Positions 23,651-35,850 of a stretch of DNA of 64,000 nucleotides are shown here, piece after piece. Source of the stretch: Phytophthora quininea (Eukaryota > Oomycota > Peronosporomycetes > Peronosporales > Peronosporaceae); NCBI GenBank assembly GCA_011947345.1, contig JAAVTG010000526.1:78343-142342 (forward strand). Direction: 5' to 3'. Position 1 is the stretch's first letter. Each line of letters begins with the position of its first letter. Under the pieces are notes generated by a model. That model did not search any database and was not told where the DNA came from. It saw only the letters and a list, made by a program, of their open reading frames with translations. Both the position numbers and the translations under genes were made by a program.

Positions 23651-23794
23651 GCGACTTCGAATTGTACAAACGGCGCGATGGGAAACACAAAGAAAATTTA
23701 AATGCGACACAATTTATTGAGAGGGTGAAGAAGACGCCAAGGCGCAGCGAAAACAGTCATGTAGCGGGCGAGACTGACTGGATGATGGCTCTTG

Positions 23795-25849
23795 CTATGT
23801 CGACCACAGCCGAAAGGTGCAATCGGAGCTGGATGACGCCAAAAAGCGGCCGTTTGGGTCGAACTTGACGGACTGCGTACGAAAATGCGGTATACAAGAG
23901 CAATAGATGTGTAACAGGGCAGGCAAATGAAACAAGACACAGACAGCGAAAGGTAAGCCGCCATCGCCAACATGAATAGAATGCAAACTCACTACGCACC
24001 TGGACAGGACCCTCGTGGCCCTTTAGTTCTGTAGCGAGCGCCTCAGTCTTCATACTGAAGAGTTTGATAGATCCATCGTCACTAGCTGCTGCCAGGACCT
24101 TCCCACTGCGGTCAAATGCGACGCTGTTCAGAGGATGTTGACCGCCATCGAGTGAGCTCCTCTCGGCAACCATGCGGACATCCCAGACTTTGACAAAACC
24201 GTCAGCATCACAGGAGGCAATAGCGTCGCCTGCGAGAGCGAAGGCAACGCTGTTGCATGCGTTCTGATGGCCGTAAAGGTTTGCACGCAGAGTCCTGAGC
24301 GTAGATCCCAAATGGAGACGGTCTTGTCTCCTGAGCCTGTGCAGATATTTGTCGAGAACGGCTGGAAGCACACGCTATTGACACTGTCGACATGGCCGCG
24401 GAATGTTCGTCGGCAGCGACCCGAGTGCAAGTCCCACAACTTGCACGTGTGATCCATAGAGGCGCTCACGAGGAAGTCGCCGTCGTGGTGGAAGGCACTC
24501 TCCCAAACCGGGTGCGAATGGTCCGCCAACGTTAACGAGCATGCAGCCCCACGAAGTCCCAGAGTTTCACGGTGTTGTCGTCGCTACATGTGCCCCTCGT
24601 GGATGGAAAGCCACACCTGCCAGCCAACTCCGATGGCCTTCACCGCTCATGATCAGTTCACCAGCAGGCGCTGACCAAAGTTTCCACGTCTCGTCATCCG
24701 ACACGGTCGCTAGGATGGGGTTCTTGGGGTGGAAGGCAACAGCGGCGACAGAATTCCCGTGTGCCGGACAACTACGTCCAAGTTCAACACGTTCAGGATT
24801 GACAGGCTCGAACCGCTTGTCCACGAACGGATTGATTGCTTCGGGATTTGGCAGCTTCGTATCGGGCACGTCGCTCTTGGACTTGCTACTCTTCTTCTTC
24901 TGTCCGTTAGTTGTCTTGCTCGAAGACGACGACGACGACGAAGACCCACGTTTATCTGAGCTGGATGCACCGAGCGGTGCGACTGCAGCAACCTCTTTGC
25001 TCCGTCCAGGTACCGGAGCAGGCGCTGACCCCGGTGCACCGGCAATAGATTTTAACTGGGACTCGAGGGCTTCAGCCTTCGCAACTTGTCGATCACGCTC
25101 TAGACGCATCAGCATCTTCTCTTTCATAGAGTTCTCGTACTTTGCTTTAAGTTCTTGAAGCAGCGGCTCGTATGCGGCGACGTGGCGCTCCAGTTTGCGG
25201 ATCTTCACCGATAGCGCCTCCTTCTCCTGGAGAACACGCTGGTGGTGCATTTTGTGGACATCTCGCTGGTGTCGGAATTTGTCCCATGTACCTTTCGCTT
25301 TCTCGGTGATCTTCCGAGTATCTTCCAACTGACGACGCAGTTCCTTTACCTGATCATCAAGAGCTTGGTTGCGAACGTAAATGTCAGGCACCACCCCGAC
25401 GTCGTCCTCACGCAGTTTCCCTTGGCAATGAATTCGTACCACTCGTGATTGAACATATCCAACGTGCGTACGAGCCCCAATTTGATCAGGAAGTTCCGGA
25501 TGAAGTCGTCTACTACCGACGGTCGAACTTGAGTATGGACTTGTGCCACTAGAGTCTGCTTGGGGTTGCCACTTACGCTGCGATTTCCATTCACGTCGTC
25601 ATAGTCTCGAGTACCTTCCACCGCTGGTAACGATGACGCTGATCCCGTGGCATCTTGTCCTGGCGTTGTTGCAGACCGGTTAAGGTTACGAAGCACCGCG
25701 GCAAAGTCTTCTTCATCGTCGTCTTCGTTGTCATCGTCTCCCAAGCCCAAAGCTGCATCGTCCACCGTCTCGTATTGGAACGTGTCGTCATCGTCATCCT
25801 CTGCGAACTGCACCTTCTCCAAGCGCACAAGTTCTTCTTTCCGAGGCAT
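23795..25849 (-). CDS. SPAG16: SPAG16/PF20-like axonemal WD40 protein
   Basis: About 640 residues, matching the length of SPAG16/PF20, a central-pair component of motile flagella. Order: acidic N terminus; a LisH-like segment (VVDDFIRNFLIKLGLVRTLD, EWYEFIAKG); GVVPDIYVRNQALDDQV and a coiled coil; a Ser-rich linker with a poly-Ser tract; then WD40 repeats (e.g. TCKLWDLHSG, KTVSIWDLRSG, VKVWDVRM, IKLFSM, FRLWST). A 127-bp GT-AG intron lies at 23873-23999. Frame changes near 25400 (A-run), 24560-24590, 24535 (T-run) and 24280 (T-run) look like lost bases. It fits the biflagellate zoospores of oomycetes. Confidence 0.92.
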
Positions 25850-26010
25850 GCTAGATCGACAGGTAGCTTTGTTATTGCTGCTGGCTCACACGAAATGGAG
25901 CTCTCGTTGCGACTCTTCACGACCCACCGTTTTGCTGCATGTCCGTATATTTGCCTATTCGCTTGCGTTCAACCAGCACGAGACCAGCTCTAACTAATCG
26001 TTTGTCGGAG

Positions 26011-27008
26011 CTACCGGTGCTTGGGCGTATCTCTAGTTGTTGGATCCACACCATTCTGCTCTTCCGTTGCTTCGGATGGCGTTGTTGCCTTTGCATATTC
26101 ATCAGGTTCATTTGTGGATTCGCCGTCTTCAGTTTTGACTGCCGCTTTCGCCGCAGCTTCAGCCTCCTGCTCTTGACGTTGTTTCTCTCGTTGGGCGTCC
26201 ATAATCTTTTGATTTGGTTCTCCAAGATATCCTTATGGTCTTCTGCAGCTTGTTTGGCAAAAGTGATCAGCAGAGCATCTTTCCTGTGCATCTCCAAGTC
26301 TTTGCCTTCGCGGTATCCCTCGATAAACGCCATGAGCACCGACTGCCCCACCAGCAGTTTGTCAGCGAACCACGATTGCGCGCCCGTCTTGAATGACTCG
26401 ACGTCCTTCTTCTCCAGCTGGAGTGCCGCGTCTCGCCCCATCTTAACCAGGTCACGCAGCTCACCCACGTTCTTCTTGAGCGTCGTGGCCACGTCGTCTT
26501 TGCTGCGACTGTCCTCCACTACGGCCTTGGCGTGGCTGATGACTGCGTCCGTGTCCACCCCATCCGCCACGTGTTTGATCTCTTTCGCCAGATACTTGAC
26601 GTTCTCAGTTCCTTGCTCCCCCATGGCGTGCAGATTGTCGTGCACTTTGGTGCCCTCCGTGGCCTTGTCAATGAACTCTAGGTTCTTCGCCGCAGTGTCT
26701 GAGACCTGCCCACGCAGTGCCATAGCAGCACGCTTCACCTCCTGCTTGCTGTGCTCCAGTTCTTCATCTGTGGGGCCTTCAAACCCGGCCTTGTACTCCT
26801 GCCAGACCTCGCGGAAGATGCGTGTATGGTCGGCCAACGTATACTCCCACAGATCCACGTACTGCGGTCTGCGCAGCTGCTCCTCCATCTCTGGCGGGTT
26901 CGGGATGCCCGGCATGCGGTCGGCAGCCCACAAACCCGCGCGGCGGATCGACGTCTGCACGACGCGCACCGTCCGCTGCAGCAACGAGTAGCGCTTGGCC
27001 GGCGGCAT
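26011..27008 (-). CDS. Unidentified helical protein
   Basis: About 330 residues, start MPPAKRYSLLQRTVRV at 27008. A basic start is followed by a Pro-containing stretch (MPGIPNPPEMEEQ), then long charged helices, including ESFKTGAQSWFADKLLVGQ and AFIEGYREGKDLEMHRKDAL. The end is Glu/Lys/Ala-rich (QREKQRQEQEAEAAAKAAVK) and stops at 26011. One base appears lost near 26205; without it the frame runs on to 25917. I do not recognise the family. Its start lies 67 bp from the ribosome recycling factor gene, a divergent pair, and the basic N terminus would allow mitochondrial targeting. Confidence 0.7.
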
Positions 27009-27075
27009 TTTGATGTCTTAGAAAATGTATCCATATGTCAAATCATTGTATCACAATTGCACTTTTGCGGCTGGG
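27009..27075. promoter_or_regulatory. Short divergent promoter
   Basis: 67 bp between the start codons of the unidentified protein (minus) and the mitochondrial RRF (plus). An alternative upstream ATG for RRF at 27025 falls within it. No clear TATA box. Confidence 0.4.
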
Positions 27076-27988
27076 ATGGCTCTCCGACTGCTAGGACGTC
27101 GAGCTCTGCGCGTGGCTGCTGCTGGTCGGCCGCTTGTTCCTGCTGCAGCTTCTGCATGGGCCTCTCCGTCGGTCGCTTCGGGTTTGGCTGTGTCGTCGCT
27201 GCAGGCGCGCTCGTTTGCCAAGGCCAAGAAGAGCAAGGGCAAGGGCAAGGCCAGTGCTGCTCCCGTAGCTGTTGACAACGACGAGGACGTCTCTGCTGGC
27301 GATGAGGAGGACGGAGGCGCCGCCAAGGAGCTGAGCAAGACCAGGAAGAATATGAACGGCGCCGTGGTCAACTTCACGCGCGCTTAGCCAGATGCGGCCC
27401 GGTCGGGCTGACGCAGGCATCTTTGACGAGCTCCATGTGCAGGCGTACGGCCAGCACGTGCCGCTCGCGCAGGTGGCACAGGTCGCAGTGGCGGGAACAC
27501 ACGCTCTAAGTGTGACGGTGTACGATCCGTCGGTACGGATTCGGTGCGTTCATGAGGGAGCAAGTTGTTGATGGTTGATTGTTGCTGTGGAGCAGTTGAT
27601 GCAGGACGTCAAGAAGGCTATTGAGGCCACCAACCCTGTGTATTCTGTCCGTGAGGATGCGAGCTCGTTGGAAATCTCCTTCCCTAAGTAAAAGGCTTTG
27701 GTATTGTCGTTGTGTTTTGCTGATACTGACGCTGTTGCTTCGTGTAGGATGTCCCAGGAGACGCGTGCCGAGCTGCAGAAGGCTGTCAAGAAGCAGGCAG
27801 AGCAAGCTCGGCAGCACGTGCGTCGTGTTCGACAAGACGCCATGAACCATGCTAAGAAGCTTAAGGATGTGGTGTCTGAAGACGACGCCGAGCAGCAGAA
27901 GGAACGCATCCAGAAAATCACTGACGATAGCATTGCCGAGATCGGCAAGCTCTTGGCGGCCAAGGAGAAGGACCTTGGCGCGGTCTAG
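27076..27988 (+). CDS. MRRF: Mitochondrial ribosome recycling factor
   Basis: About 264 residues after splicing, close to other mitochondrial RRFs; it splits post-termination ribosomes together with EF-G2. MALRLLGRRALRVAAAGRP at the start is a strong mitochondrial presequence, so I chose 27076 over 27025. The RRF signature reads KTRKNMNGAVVNFTRA, then MRPGRADAGIFDELHV, and near the end RAELQKAVKKQAEQARQHVR and IQKITDDSIAEIGKLL. GT-AG introns lie at about 27533-27592 (acceptor could be 27595) and 27688-27747. Near 27385 a CG dinucleotide seems lost, giving a false stop. Convergent with MMS19. Confidence 0.92.
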
Positions 27989-28113
27989 AGGACCAACCAA
28001 ACTTCATGGAGATGCGCAGCCGGATCAAAATACAGAGCAGCGCTATGCGCTGACTTAGACAACGACGAGATCCGTTCGAAGCGTTGAACTTTGCGATTTT
28101 GTCTGGCAATTCA

Positions 28114-31100
28114 CTACAAAATGCTCCACTGGTTGCGTACTCGGACTGCCATGTGGCGCACGAGGCGCTTGCGATCATCTAGCACAAGCAAGAGCTTGCG
28201 GAGTACAGCATCTTTGTAGGGATGAATCAGCTCATACGGGATGGTAGCCAACTTGGCCAAACATTGCAGCGCAGCATGTCGGTCTTTCGCGCCAGCTCTG
28301 TTTCAACAGCAAAGCAAGTGTTGTTAGTCAAAGCAGCCAGACTCCAACTTATAATCGCCTCGTACCCGAATTGAGCTTGCTTCAGTAAGCCAGGGAAGAC
28401 ATCCTTCAGGAACGGCTTGGCGCTTTCCACGGACTCTAAGAGCAGTGGCTTGAAGGTCTGGATTGCGGCACTGCCAAGCTCACGGTCGTCCGTATTGAGA
28501 GCCTGCACCATAAGGGGAAGATCTGCGCCAGGTGGGGCAGATAGACTGGCTTAGGCGAGTGTGCAATCACTTGTGCAAATGCAACAAGCGCTGCCACGCT
28601 AATGTCCTCGCCAATATGCGTTTGAATAAACTCCAACAGGACGGGGAACACCAAATCAAACATCCGCTGACGATACAGGAACTGTAGGCACGAAGACAAA
28701 CGATTAAGAGTGTGATATACCCAGCAGAATTCATAAATTGGGGGCTTACCGTGATGAACGCGCCGCATTTTCGATTGAGTACATCCGGATACTCCGATAC
28801 GAGCAGCTTAAAGCTCTTGGCCACCTCCAAACGCAACGCAGCATCTGCTGTTGACTGCTGATCGCCCTCCATGACCACATCGTCTCCGTCGCTTTCGTTA
28901 CTCGGAGTGAGGAAGTCGCACAGGAAGTTTAAGCACATTGGCGCGTGGTCCTTATGGCCCCGGATGACCAAAGCCTTAGCGATCCACGCGTAGATTTGCA
29001 GTGCCGCCACACGCACAGCGAAACTTTCGTTGCTGTTTGTGATGATTACTGCAAGTTTCTGCGTTAGCAGCAAGTCAATCAACGCGTTAAACTCGGGGCC
29101 GTCAGACATTTTGTTGACAATTGAGGCCAGAGACTTTGCCGCGGAGACCGCAGCATCCTTATGCACAACCTGCAGAGGCTGGGTCTCCGTCGACGACGTG
29201 TTAGCTCCAGCTTGTGCGAGTTCAAGCAACCTGTTAATGACTAGCGACGTCTGAGGCAGCGTCACATCCCTGGTAGCTGAATTAATGACCGCAGCAAAGA
29301 TTGGTACCAGCTGCAGGCTAGCTGGCTCCGATGGCTGGGTGCGCAAGAAAGCAGGCACCACAGCGTCAATCAATTGTTGCTGTGTTGCGGGGATACGTTC
29401 TGCATCACTGCGCGGAAGACGCGGCCGCAGGCAGTCAACTTTGCGTCATCCACCAGCCCAGCCGAGGTGATCGCTTGCGCTGCGGAAGTTTCAACCGCAG
29501 CCAGCAACCGGAACACAGCGGAGCCCGAGGAAGTCGCTTGCACACAGAACTCCATGCTCGCTCGGTCGCCAGAGTTAATCTCCACGATCTTAGCGACCGC
29601 ATCTAACAAATAGTTCACGTGGCGCTGACGGGCAGCGTCGCTGTCAGCATCGCGGAAGGCAATCGCTTCCTCCGCGCCCATATCCTCCTGAACACATAAA
29701 TCCATCAGCAAAAAGATGGTAGCCTGGAAAATCGAGGACTCGCGGCAAAGTTCAGTGATGGCTTGCAGGGCCTCCTCGAAAAACGAGTCGAAGCTGCGGT
29801 TTGAGGCCTCCAGAACTGCAGAGACTCCGGAACCTTCGTCTTCATCCTCATCTTCGTGGTCACTGCCTTCATTAACTGCAGCCATGAGGCGTGCTAGTGA
29901 AATCTCCACCACAAAACCCGCATACCCACTCGCTGGTCCATCGCCGGTCCTCTTTGGCGTTGTAGAAACGGTTGAGATCTCCTTCAGACTCTGCAAGCAC
30001 GCGCTGCGCACTTCTGTGGCGGGGTCGAGCAACAGCAACCGCGTGAATAAGTTGATAAGCGCTTTGACTTGTTCATGAGCCACAATCGGTGACGGCGGGA
30101 AGGTCAGCAAACGGCAGAGTGCCTCCACTGCGATACAGCGTGCTGTCGGGCTGCTTCCAGACTTCGCTTGGTTCTCCTGCTCTGTGCTAAGGAAGTCCAC
30201 AAGGGCGTCAATTAGAGCTGGGGCATGGGGGCGCATCGGCTGTGCTTGGCCAGACTGGTCAATCTCACGGTCAATTGTATCGACTAGAAGCAAGATCCGC
30301 GCAAGTGCAGCTTCGCACTTTGACGGGACACTTTCACTGCCAGAACTCTCCGCATGGAGCTGTTCTACGAGTAGTGGTACCGCGATTTTCAGCACGTGGG
30401 CAAAGCTCATCGAAGACTCGCGACCTAGTGCCGCCAACACCTGACCAGCTGATACACTCACCATGGAATCCGCAGGATGTTCTCGCAGCTCGCCAACTGC
30501 TCGAGCAGTCAATTCTACCACAAATTTGCTCCATGCGTAGGCAGCACCCGGTGTATCCTGCGCTTTAGCACGAGCTACTACTCCAGAAAACCGAGAGATC
30601 GCTTGACGTGCCTCGGAAATCACTTCCTGTTTTTCTCCATCCAGAACCTCGTCGTACAACGCTGTGGCAACCGCGTGCATTTGCAATAGCAGTGCATTGA
30701 CCGAATAGCGCTCGCCACAGAACACCAGCGTCTGAAGCGCATCCAACTTCGCCTCTGTCACAGTCGACGCCAGTTTCTTCAGCAAGAACGGTAGCACCAG
30801 AGGCGCCAACAAATCCGAAGCAGCGAACGCATGACGCAGCGACAGGATGAGTCCCTCCGACGTAATTCCGTACGGGTCGTTCGGCGGCGGCGTAAAGATG
30901 ATGGGGAAGTAGCACGACACCACGTCAAAGTACTGCTGCAGTAACGCGTCGCTTCTCGAGAAGACCGCCTCCAGCTTGGACAGCAGCGTGCGTGCCACCT
31001 GCATACAAAGCAGCAAATTGCGCGGGTCCTTTTCGCCTTCCATGGCACTCAAAAACGTCTGTGCAAACTGCCGTCCTAGATCTTCACTCTGTTCTGCATC

Positions 31101-31672
31101 GTCCACACTGGCGTCCTGCGCGTCTCTGCTAGCAGGGATCGAGTCCAGCAGCAGCTCCACCACCGAGTTCTGCGCCAGAGCGAGCTGCATCAAGTCGAAG
31201 CACATCTTGCGCATGGCTTGGCCTAGCTGCGGGATGTGCAGCGTCGTGCCCAGCTTCAGAATAAGCGCCACGGTGGTGCGTGGGGACGAGACCTGCGCTG
31301 CGTGGTGGGTCTCCAGCGCCAGCAGCGCTCTCAGACAGGCCGAGGCGCTGGGAAAGTCCGCCAGGCGGTCGGCGAAGAAGGTCATGAGCAGCTGAACGGC
31401 GCTGGGGTGAGCTGCAGCTCCGGCAGGCGCGTCAACACCTCGGCCAGCAGCAGAGTGGCTCGGGACCGGACCTTGTCGTCGCCGCTGGTCAAGAAGGCGC
31501 CTAGCGCTTGGATCAGCGCCTCCATGGTTACGTGGCGATGCACCTGCATGACGACAGTGTTGAGGCCGGTCTTCTGCGTGTTCTCATCGTTCTCCGGGTC
31601 TACGAAGGCGTCAATGGCCGGCGCGAGCGGCGCGTCCAGGCTGAACATGGTGTTCCTGGGAATGATAGCCAT
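28114..31672 (-). CDS. MMS19: MMS19-like cytosolic iron-sulfur assembly protein
   Basis: HEAT-repeat protein of about 1,140 residues. MMS19 delivers Fe-S clusters to DNA-repair and replication enzymes and was first linked to nucleotide excision repair. Diagnostic: CYFPIIFTPPPNDPYGIT with LILSLRHAF and EAKLDALQTL (N-terminal domain), and a C terminus with HPYKDAVLRKLLLVLDD and RKRLVRHMAVRVRNQW. The start at 31672 precedes IQALGAFLTSGDDKVRSRA. Two 68-bp GT-AG introns lie at 28682-28749 and 28298-28365. One-base losses are inferred near 31395, 29372 and 28515 (C-run). Stop at 28114-28116. Confidence 0.92.
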
Positions 31673-31785
31673 GCAGCTGACGCTCCAGATGAAGATGTGG
31701 AGCGAACCTACATGGCAATGTGGGACATGTATCTGTTAAAAGGATTTTAGGATTTAGGATTTTAAACAAAATGAAGTTGCCGCTT

Positions 31786-33218
31786 TCAGTCGTAGACGCG
31801 CATGATGGAGCGCACTCGGGCACGGCACCACGGACAAGCGTGCGACGTGTGCATGACTGTACGGAGACAGGCATGACAGCCTGCACGATGGCCGCAAGGT
31901 GCACACACGGCGTTGCGGCGCTGCGAGCAGCACATCCCGCACAGATCGTCGTCGTCCTGGGCTGGAGTTGTCGTCGTCGATGCAGACTCCGCTTCCGATG
32001 GCAAAGCCTCTTGCTCTGTCGACTTGGATTCAACCGTTACGGTGGTGTTAGTATCCGTGTTGGTGCTTGGTGGTTGGGCGACGTCCACGTGCTTCGGTTC
32101 CGACGCGAACTGCACTCGTCTGGGGTTTGTTGACCCGTTTGCGACGACTCTTGCAGCCCCTGCAGCATGTCTTCGAGTGGCTCTTCGTCCATGTTTGGTT
32201 GATCTGCAGGTGTGGAGGCTCGCAGCTCCAACGTCCGTCGTAGTCGTTCGAAAAGCGGGTCGCTGGCCTCTTCTTGTCGCTGCTCTTGCTGCTGCAGCGT
32301 CGACGCACGAACGTTTTCAACGATATCGTGCGGCCAGTAGTAGAGTTCGTTATTCGGCGCGTCGTTGGGCGGCAGTTGATACAGCGGCGTTCCACGCTCG
32401 TCGTAGAAGTTGGAGCTCTGCAGAAGCTGCTGCCAGCGGTCGAGGCTGTGGTAGCTGTCAGCGGCAAACACGAGGTTCCGCGTCTGGACGTCCTCGTGGC
32501 TCATGGTCTTGTGGCAAATGGGCGAGCGCGTGAGCTTCTGGCGCCGCACTTTCTGGCACATGACAGGTTTGTCGAAGATAAAGGCGTTGTTGTGCTTGAG
32601 CCAGCAGAAGCTATCGGTCGATGGGAAGGCAGTCGCTCGAGCAGCTTCGTCGATGAGAAGCACGGCATCTGGACGAAGGTCTCGAGGATGGCGGAAGATG
32701 CACAGCTCCTTAGACGTACGCTGCTTATTGCAGGCGACCAGCACCGCCCACCGCTTCTTCCAGCGGAACTTGCCACGAAGATACAGCCAGCCGCTATGCA
32801 CTTTCATGTGCTCCATGAGCCTTGCAGCAACGGCAGCTCGGCGATTCTGACGCGCGAGATCCAGCGGAGAGAGGCCCTTGCGGTTGACTGCGAAGGCGTT
32901 CGCACCCGACTCCAGCAGCGCCTCCACCGTCAGTGGGTCGCGGTTGGTCGTGGCAGCATAGTGCAGTGCGGTGTTCATGAGTTTGGTGTCGTCTTCAGCG
33001 TTGACGTCAGCGCCTGCCGCGAGTAATTCCCGTACGGCCGCTTCGCCGTTCTTGCACTCGGCCGCAGCCATCAGCGGCGTCGTGCCCTTGCGGTGGTGCT
33101 TCCATTTGACGAGGTTGGGTCCCAACGAGTCCGGCGATTCCGCGAGCATTATCCGCAGTTTGGTGGCGTCGCCGACTTTGGCGGCTTTCCACACGGCGAC
33201 GCACTCGGCCCGAGTCAT
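31786..33218 (-). CDS. Ankyrin-PH-RING protein, paralog 1
   Basis: About 475 residues. Start MTRAECVAVWKAAKVGD chosen at 33218 because the paralogs begin likewise; an upstream in-frame ATG at 33281 exists. Order: two to three ankyrin repeats (GTTPLMAAAECKNGEAAVRE, NTALHYAATTN, GANAFAVNRKGLSPLDLAR), a PH-like domain (HSGWLYLRGKFRWKKRWAVL), a linker, then a C3HC4-like RING (CGMCCSQRRNAVCAPCGH... CPWCRARV). A one-base change near 32110 joins the RING frame. A ubiquitin ligase directed by ankyrin/PH contacts is plausible from the domains but unproven. Confidence 0.85.
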
Positions 33219-33337
33219 GTGTTGCGAGAAGTGATCGGTCGCTGGACGATTAAGGAATGAGGTGAGTGGCACCGCGAGCATTTTCGGGGATATGAGACCG
33301 TCATGTCGACAAGATGGGTGCCAGAAGAGCGCCTCGA

Positions 33338-34660
33338 CTAATAATGGGCGCTGCTATCCTGTGCCGCAGGGATGGTATCAATTGGCGTTCGGCAAACTGG
33401 ACAGCTTCCGTGCTGCTTCTGGCGCACTTGCTGCCGCAAGACCTCGAGGCACGCCTCGCAGACGGCAGTGTGTCCAGAAGTAGAGGGTCTCGGGTGTCGA
33501 GGTGACTCCAAGGTGAACTCCAAGTTGGAGAGCTGCCTTGGGGCACCTTCCTCGTCGCTATCAATTGGCTGTCGTGTGGAATCCCAGCTTTGAGGAGACG
33601 AGGGCGACGGCGATAGTGATCGTTGGCCCTCCACCATTCTGGCGAGCCGTTGCGAATCGCCTCGTGACGGTCTCCGGCGTTGTCTGATCTGGCGCTTGCT
33701 GGCGAGCGACGAGCACACTTTCAGTGCGCTCACCCAGGCGTGGCGGTCATTTGCTTCGTCCAGTTCTTCAGAAGCGAACGCAATCTCTCGTTGATACTCG
33801 GACGAGCTGTGGCGACCGGTCGATGTGGTGCTCGCGATGATGCTGTACTTCCGCAGGCGTTGTCGAAGCGGCTGCACCTTGACATTGTCGAGGTAGAACT
33901 CCAACAAACTCCACGCTGGAACCACGATGGCCGTCTCGGCGTTGAACATGAGGATCTCGTCAGGTCTCGCCTGGTCGGGGTGGTGGTAGACATAGACCTC
34001 GACGGACGCGAGCTCCGAATCGCAAGCCACTACAACACACCACCGTCGCTTCCAGCGGGGCATCGCCACTTTCGTCGACACGTCCAGCCAGCCGCACTGC
34101 AGTTGAATCCGGTCCAGCAACGCGTTTGCAGCTTCTCGACGACCGTGTATCCACGCGATTTCGAGGGCCGTGAAGCCGTCTTGGTTTCGAGCGAAGACGT
34201 TGGCGCCGGCGTCCAGCAACTCGCCGATCGCTGTGGCCTTGTTGTTGCGAGCGGCGTAGTGCAGTGCGGTGTTCTTGTGCTTGGTGTTGCTGATAGCCGT
34301 CGCGTCGGCGCCAAAGGCGATCAAGACGCGAACGCACTCGGCAGCGTTGGTCGTGTTCGTGGCACTCACGACCGCCATCAATGGGGTGATGCCCCTTACG
34401 GGGTGCTTGTGATTGACAACGACTCGTGGCTGCATCTCCACCGCCAGCAAATCTTTGAGTTTGTCCGGCCGAGCCTTCTTGGCAGCACGCCAGACGCTCC
34501 AGCCCTCTCCAAGTAGTGCCAGCATACTGAGTGTGAAGGTCCCGAACTGCAGCGTGACGAGCCGCGAGGTTGACGCCAAATCGATAAATGACAGCTCACT
34601 TGAACCCTTTGGGTGGAAGCGGCTACTAGGTTCACCTCCACTCGTTGTCCTTTGCTGCAT
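33338..34660 (-). CDS. Ankyrin-PH protein with half RING, paralog 2
   Basis: Uninterrupted 440-residue ORF; a start at 34525 (MLALLGEGWSVW) would match the paralogs better. Ankyrin repeats (GITPLMAVVSA, NTALHYAARNN, GANVFARNQDG) and a PH-like domain (KVAMPRWKRRWCVVVACDS) are clear. At the C terminus only the second half of the RING remains: GHTAVCEACLE...CPVCRTPI. Where paralogs have the first Cys pairs and CAPC, this copy has Ser/Pro/Thr (RPSTSGH). It therefore should not bind two zinc ions normally. The frame is open, so this is real sequence change, not a frameshift. Confidence 0.85.
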   Translation of the reverse strand: MQQRTTSGGEPSSRFHPKGSSELSFIDLASTSRLVTLQFGTFTLSMLALLGEGWSVWRAAKKARPDKLKDLLAVEMQPRVVVNHKHPVRGITPLMAVVSATNTTNAAECVRVLIAFGADATAISNTKHKNTALHYAARNNKATAIGELLDAGANVFARNQDGFTALEIAWIHGRREAANALLDRIQLQCGWLDVSTKVAMPRWKRRWCVVVACDSELASVEVYVYHHPDQARPDEILMFNAETAIVVPAWSLLEFYLDNVKVQPLRQRLRKYSIIASTTSTGRHSSSEYQREIAFASEELDEANDRHAWVSALKVCSSLASKRQIRQRRRPSRGDSQRLARMVEGQRSLSPSPSSPQSWDSTRQPIDSDEEGAPRQLSNLEFTLESPRHPRPSTSGHTAVCEACLEVLRQQVRQKQHGSCPVCRTPIDTIPAAQDSSAHY

Positions 34661-34681
34661 CTAGATGAAGCAAGTAAGACT

Positions 34682-35723
34682 CTACCGCCACTTGACAGCA
34701 ATGCGCATCGGAATGATATCCTCGATCGGGGTCCGGCACACCGGGCAGCTATTGCGCTGCTTCTGCTCCAGCTGCTGACGAACTGCCAAGAGGCACGCTC
34801 GACAGACGGATGTGTCCGCACGGGGCGCAGATCGAGTCCCGCGGGGCTCCCATGCACATGATGCAGTCTTGCCGCCGATTACTCGACGCTCTACTAGCTT
34901 GAGGCGGGGCTGGTGTCGCACAACAGGCAAGCTTTGACTCCGTCGTGATCTGCTTCTCGTTGGCGTGTGTTGTGCCTCCCTGGCCAACGCCGAGGTGACC
35001 CGAAGCATGCTCATCCAGGTGCAGCGGTCGTTCGACCCCTCCCAGCCATCGCAAGCGAATGCAACGTTGTGGCGACACTGCCCCGTCGGACGAGTTTGTT
35101 GAGCCCTTCGGTCGGTCCCCTATCGATTCCACCTGGACACCGTCGATGTGAAGGACCTCATCAGGCCGTGCTTGGTCGCGACATCGGAAGACACAGAGCT
35201 CCACCGACGATTCCTCCGAATCGTGGCCCAGCACAACACACCACCGCCGCCTCCATCGAGAAGGCGCCACTTCCGAGATCTCAAGCCAGCCACGGTAAAC
35301 CATAATTCGATCTGTCAGAGCGTGTACAGCTCCGCGTCTCCCATAGCTCCACGCAAAGTCGAAAGCTGTTAAACCATTCCGATTGCGAGTGAAAATGTCG
35401 GCACCAGCTTCCAGGAGTTCCCCAATTGCTACAGTCGAGTTGTTGAGTGCTGCGTAGTGCAGCGCAGTGTTCCTGGTCTCGGTGCTGTCAACAGCGTTCA
35501 CATCGGCACCGAACGAGAGCAAGATGTGAACGCATCCCAGCACGCCCACCGTGTTCCTTGAGCTCACTACCATCAGCGGCGTGAGTCCTGTGACAGAATG
35601 TGGACGGTTGACAGCCACCTCCGGGCTTGACTCCGCCGCCAAGAGCTGTTGCACATTGTCTTCTCTCGCGCTCTTCGCCGCACTCCAAATCGTCCACTCG
35701 CTCTTCCAAAGAGCCATCAACAT
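34682..35723 (-). CDS. Ankyrin-PH-RING protein, paralog 3 (frameshifted)
   Basis: Start at 35723 (MLMALWKSEWTIWSAAK). Ankyrin repeats (GLTPLMVVSSRN, NTALHYAALNN, GADIFTRNRNG), then PH-like VAPSRWRRRWCVVLGHDS, then RING halves in two frames: CIMCMGAPRDSICAPCGH in one, VCRACLLAVRQQ...CPVCRTPIED in the other, ending at 34682. Further frame switches occur near 35080 and 34960. The parts align with paralog 1, so the gene is either recently decayed or miscalled. Same strand and spacing as its neighbours, as expected for tandem duplication. Confidence 0.75.
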
Positions 35724-35850
35724 TTACACAAGCTAGGAGGTGTTTTCTTCGCTGCGAGTCACCGAATGGGAGGAGGTATCATGAGTTTTAGCAAGTGTCA
35801 AGCCAACAGTGCAAGAGGGAAGCAGCTCGATGGATTTTTGTTTTCTTCGA

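Noticed and set aside
25917..26204. C-terminal extension of the unidentified protein in the continuous ORF
   Set aside because: The alternative frame (26011-26202) gives an acidic, Ala/Glu-rich tail continuous with the preceding helix, while the continuous ORF turns into basic low-complexity sequence typical of a shifted frame.
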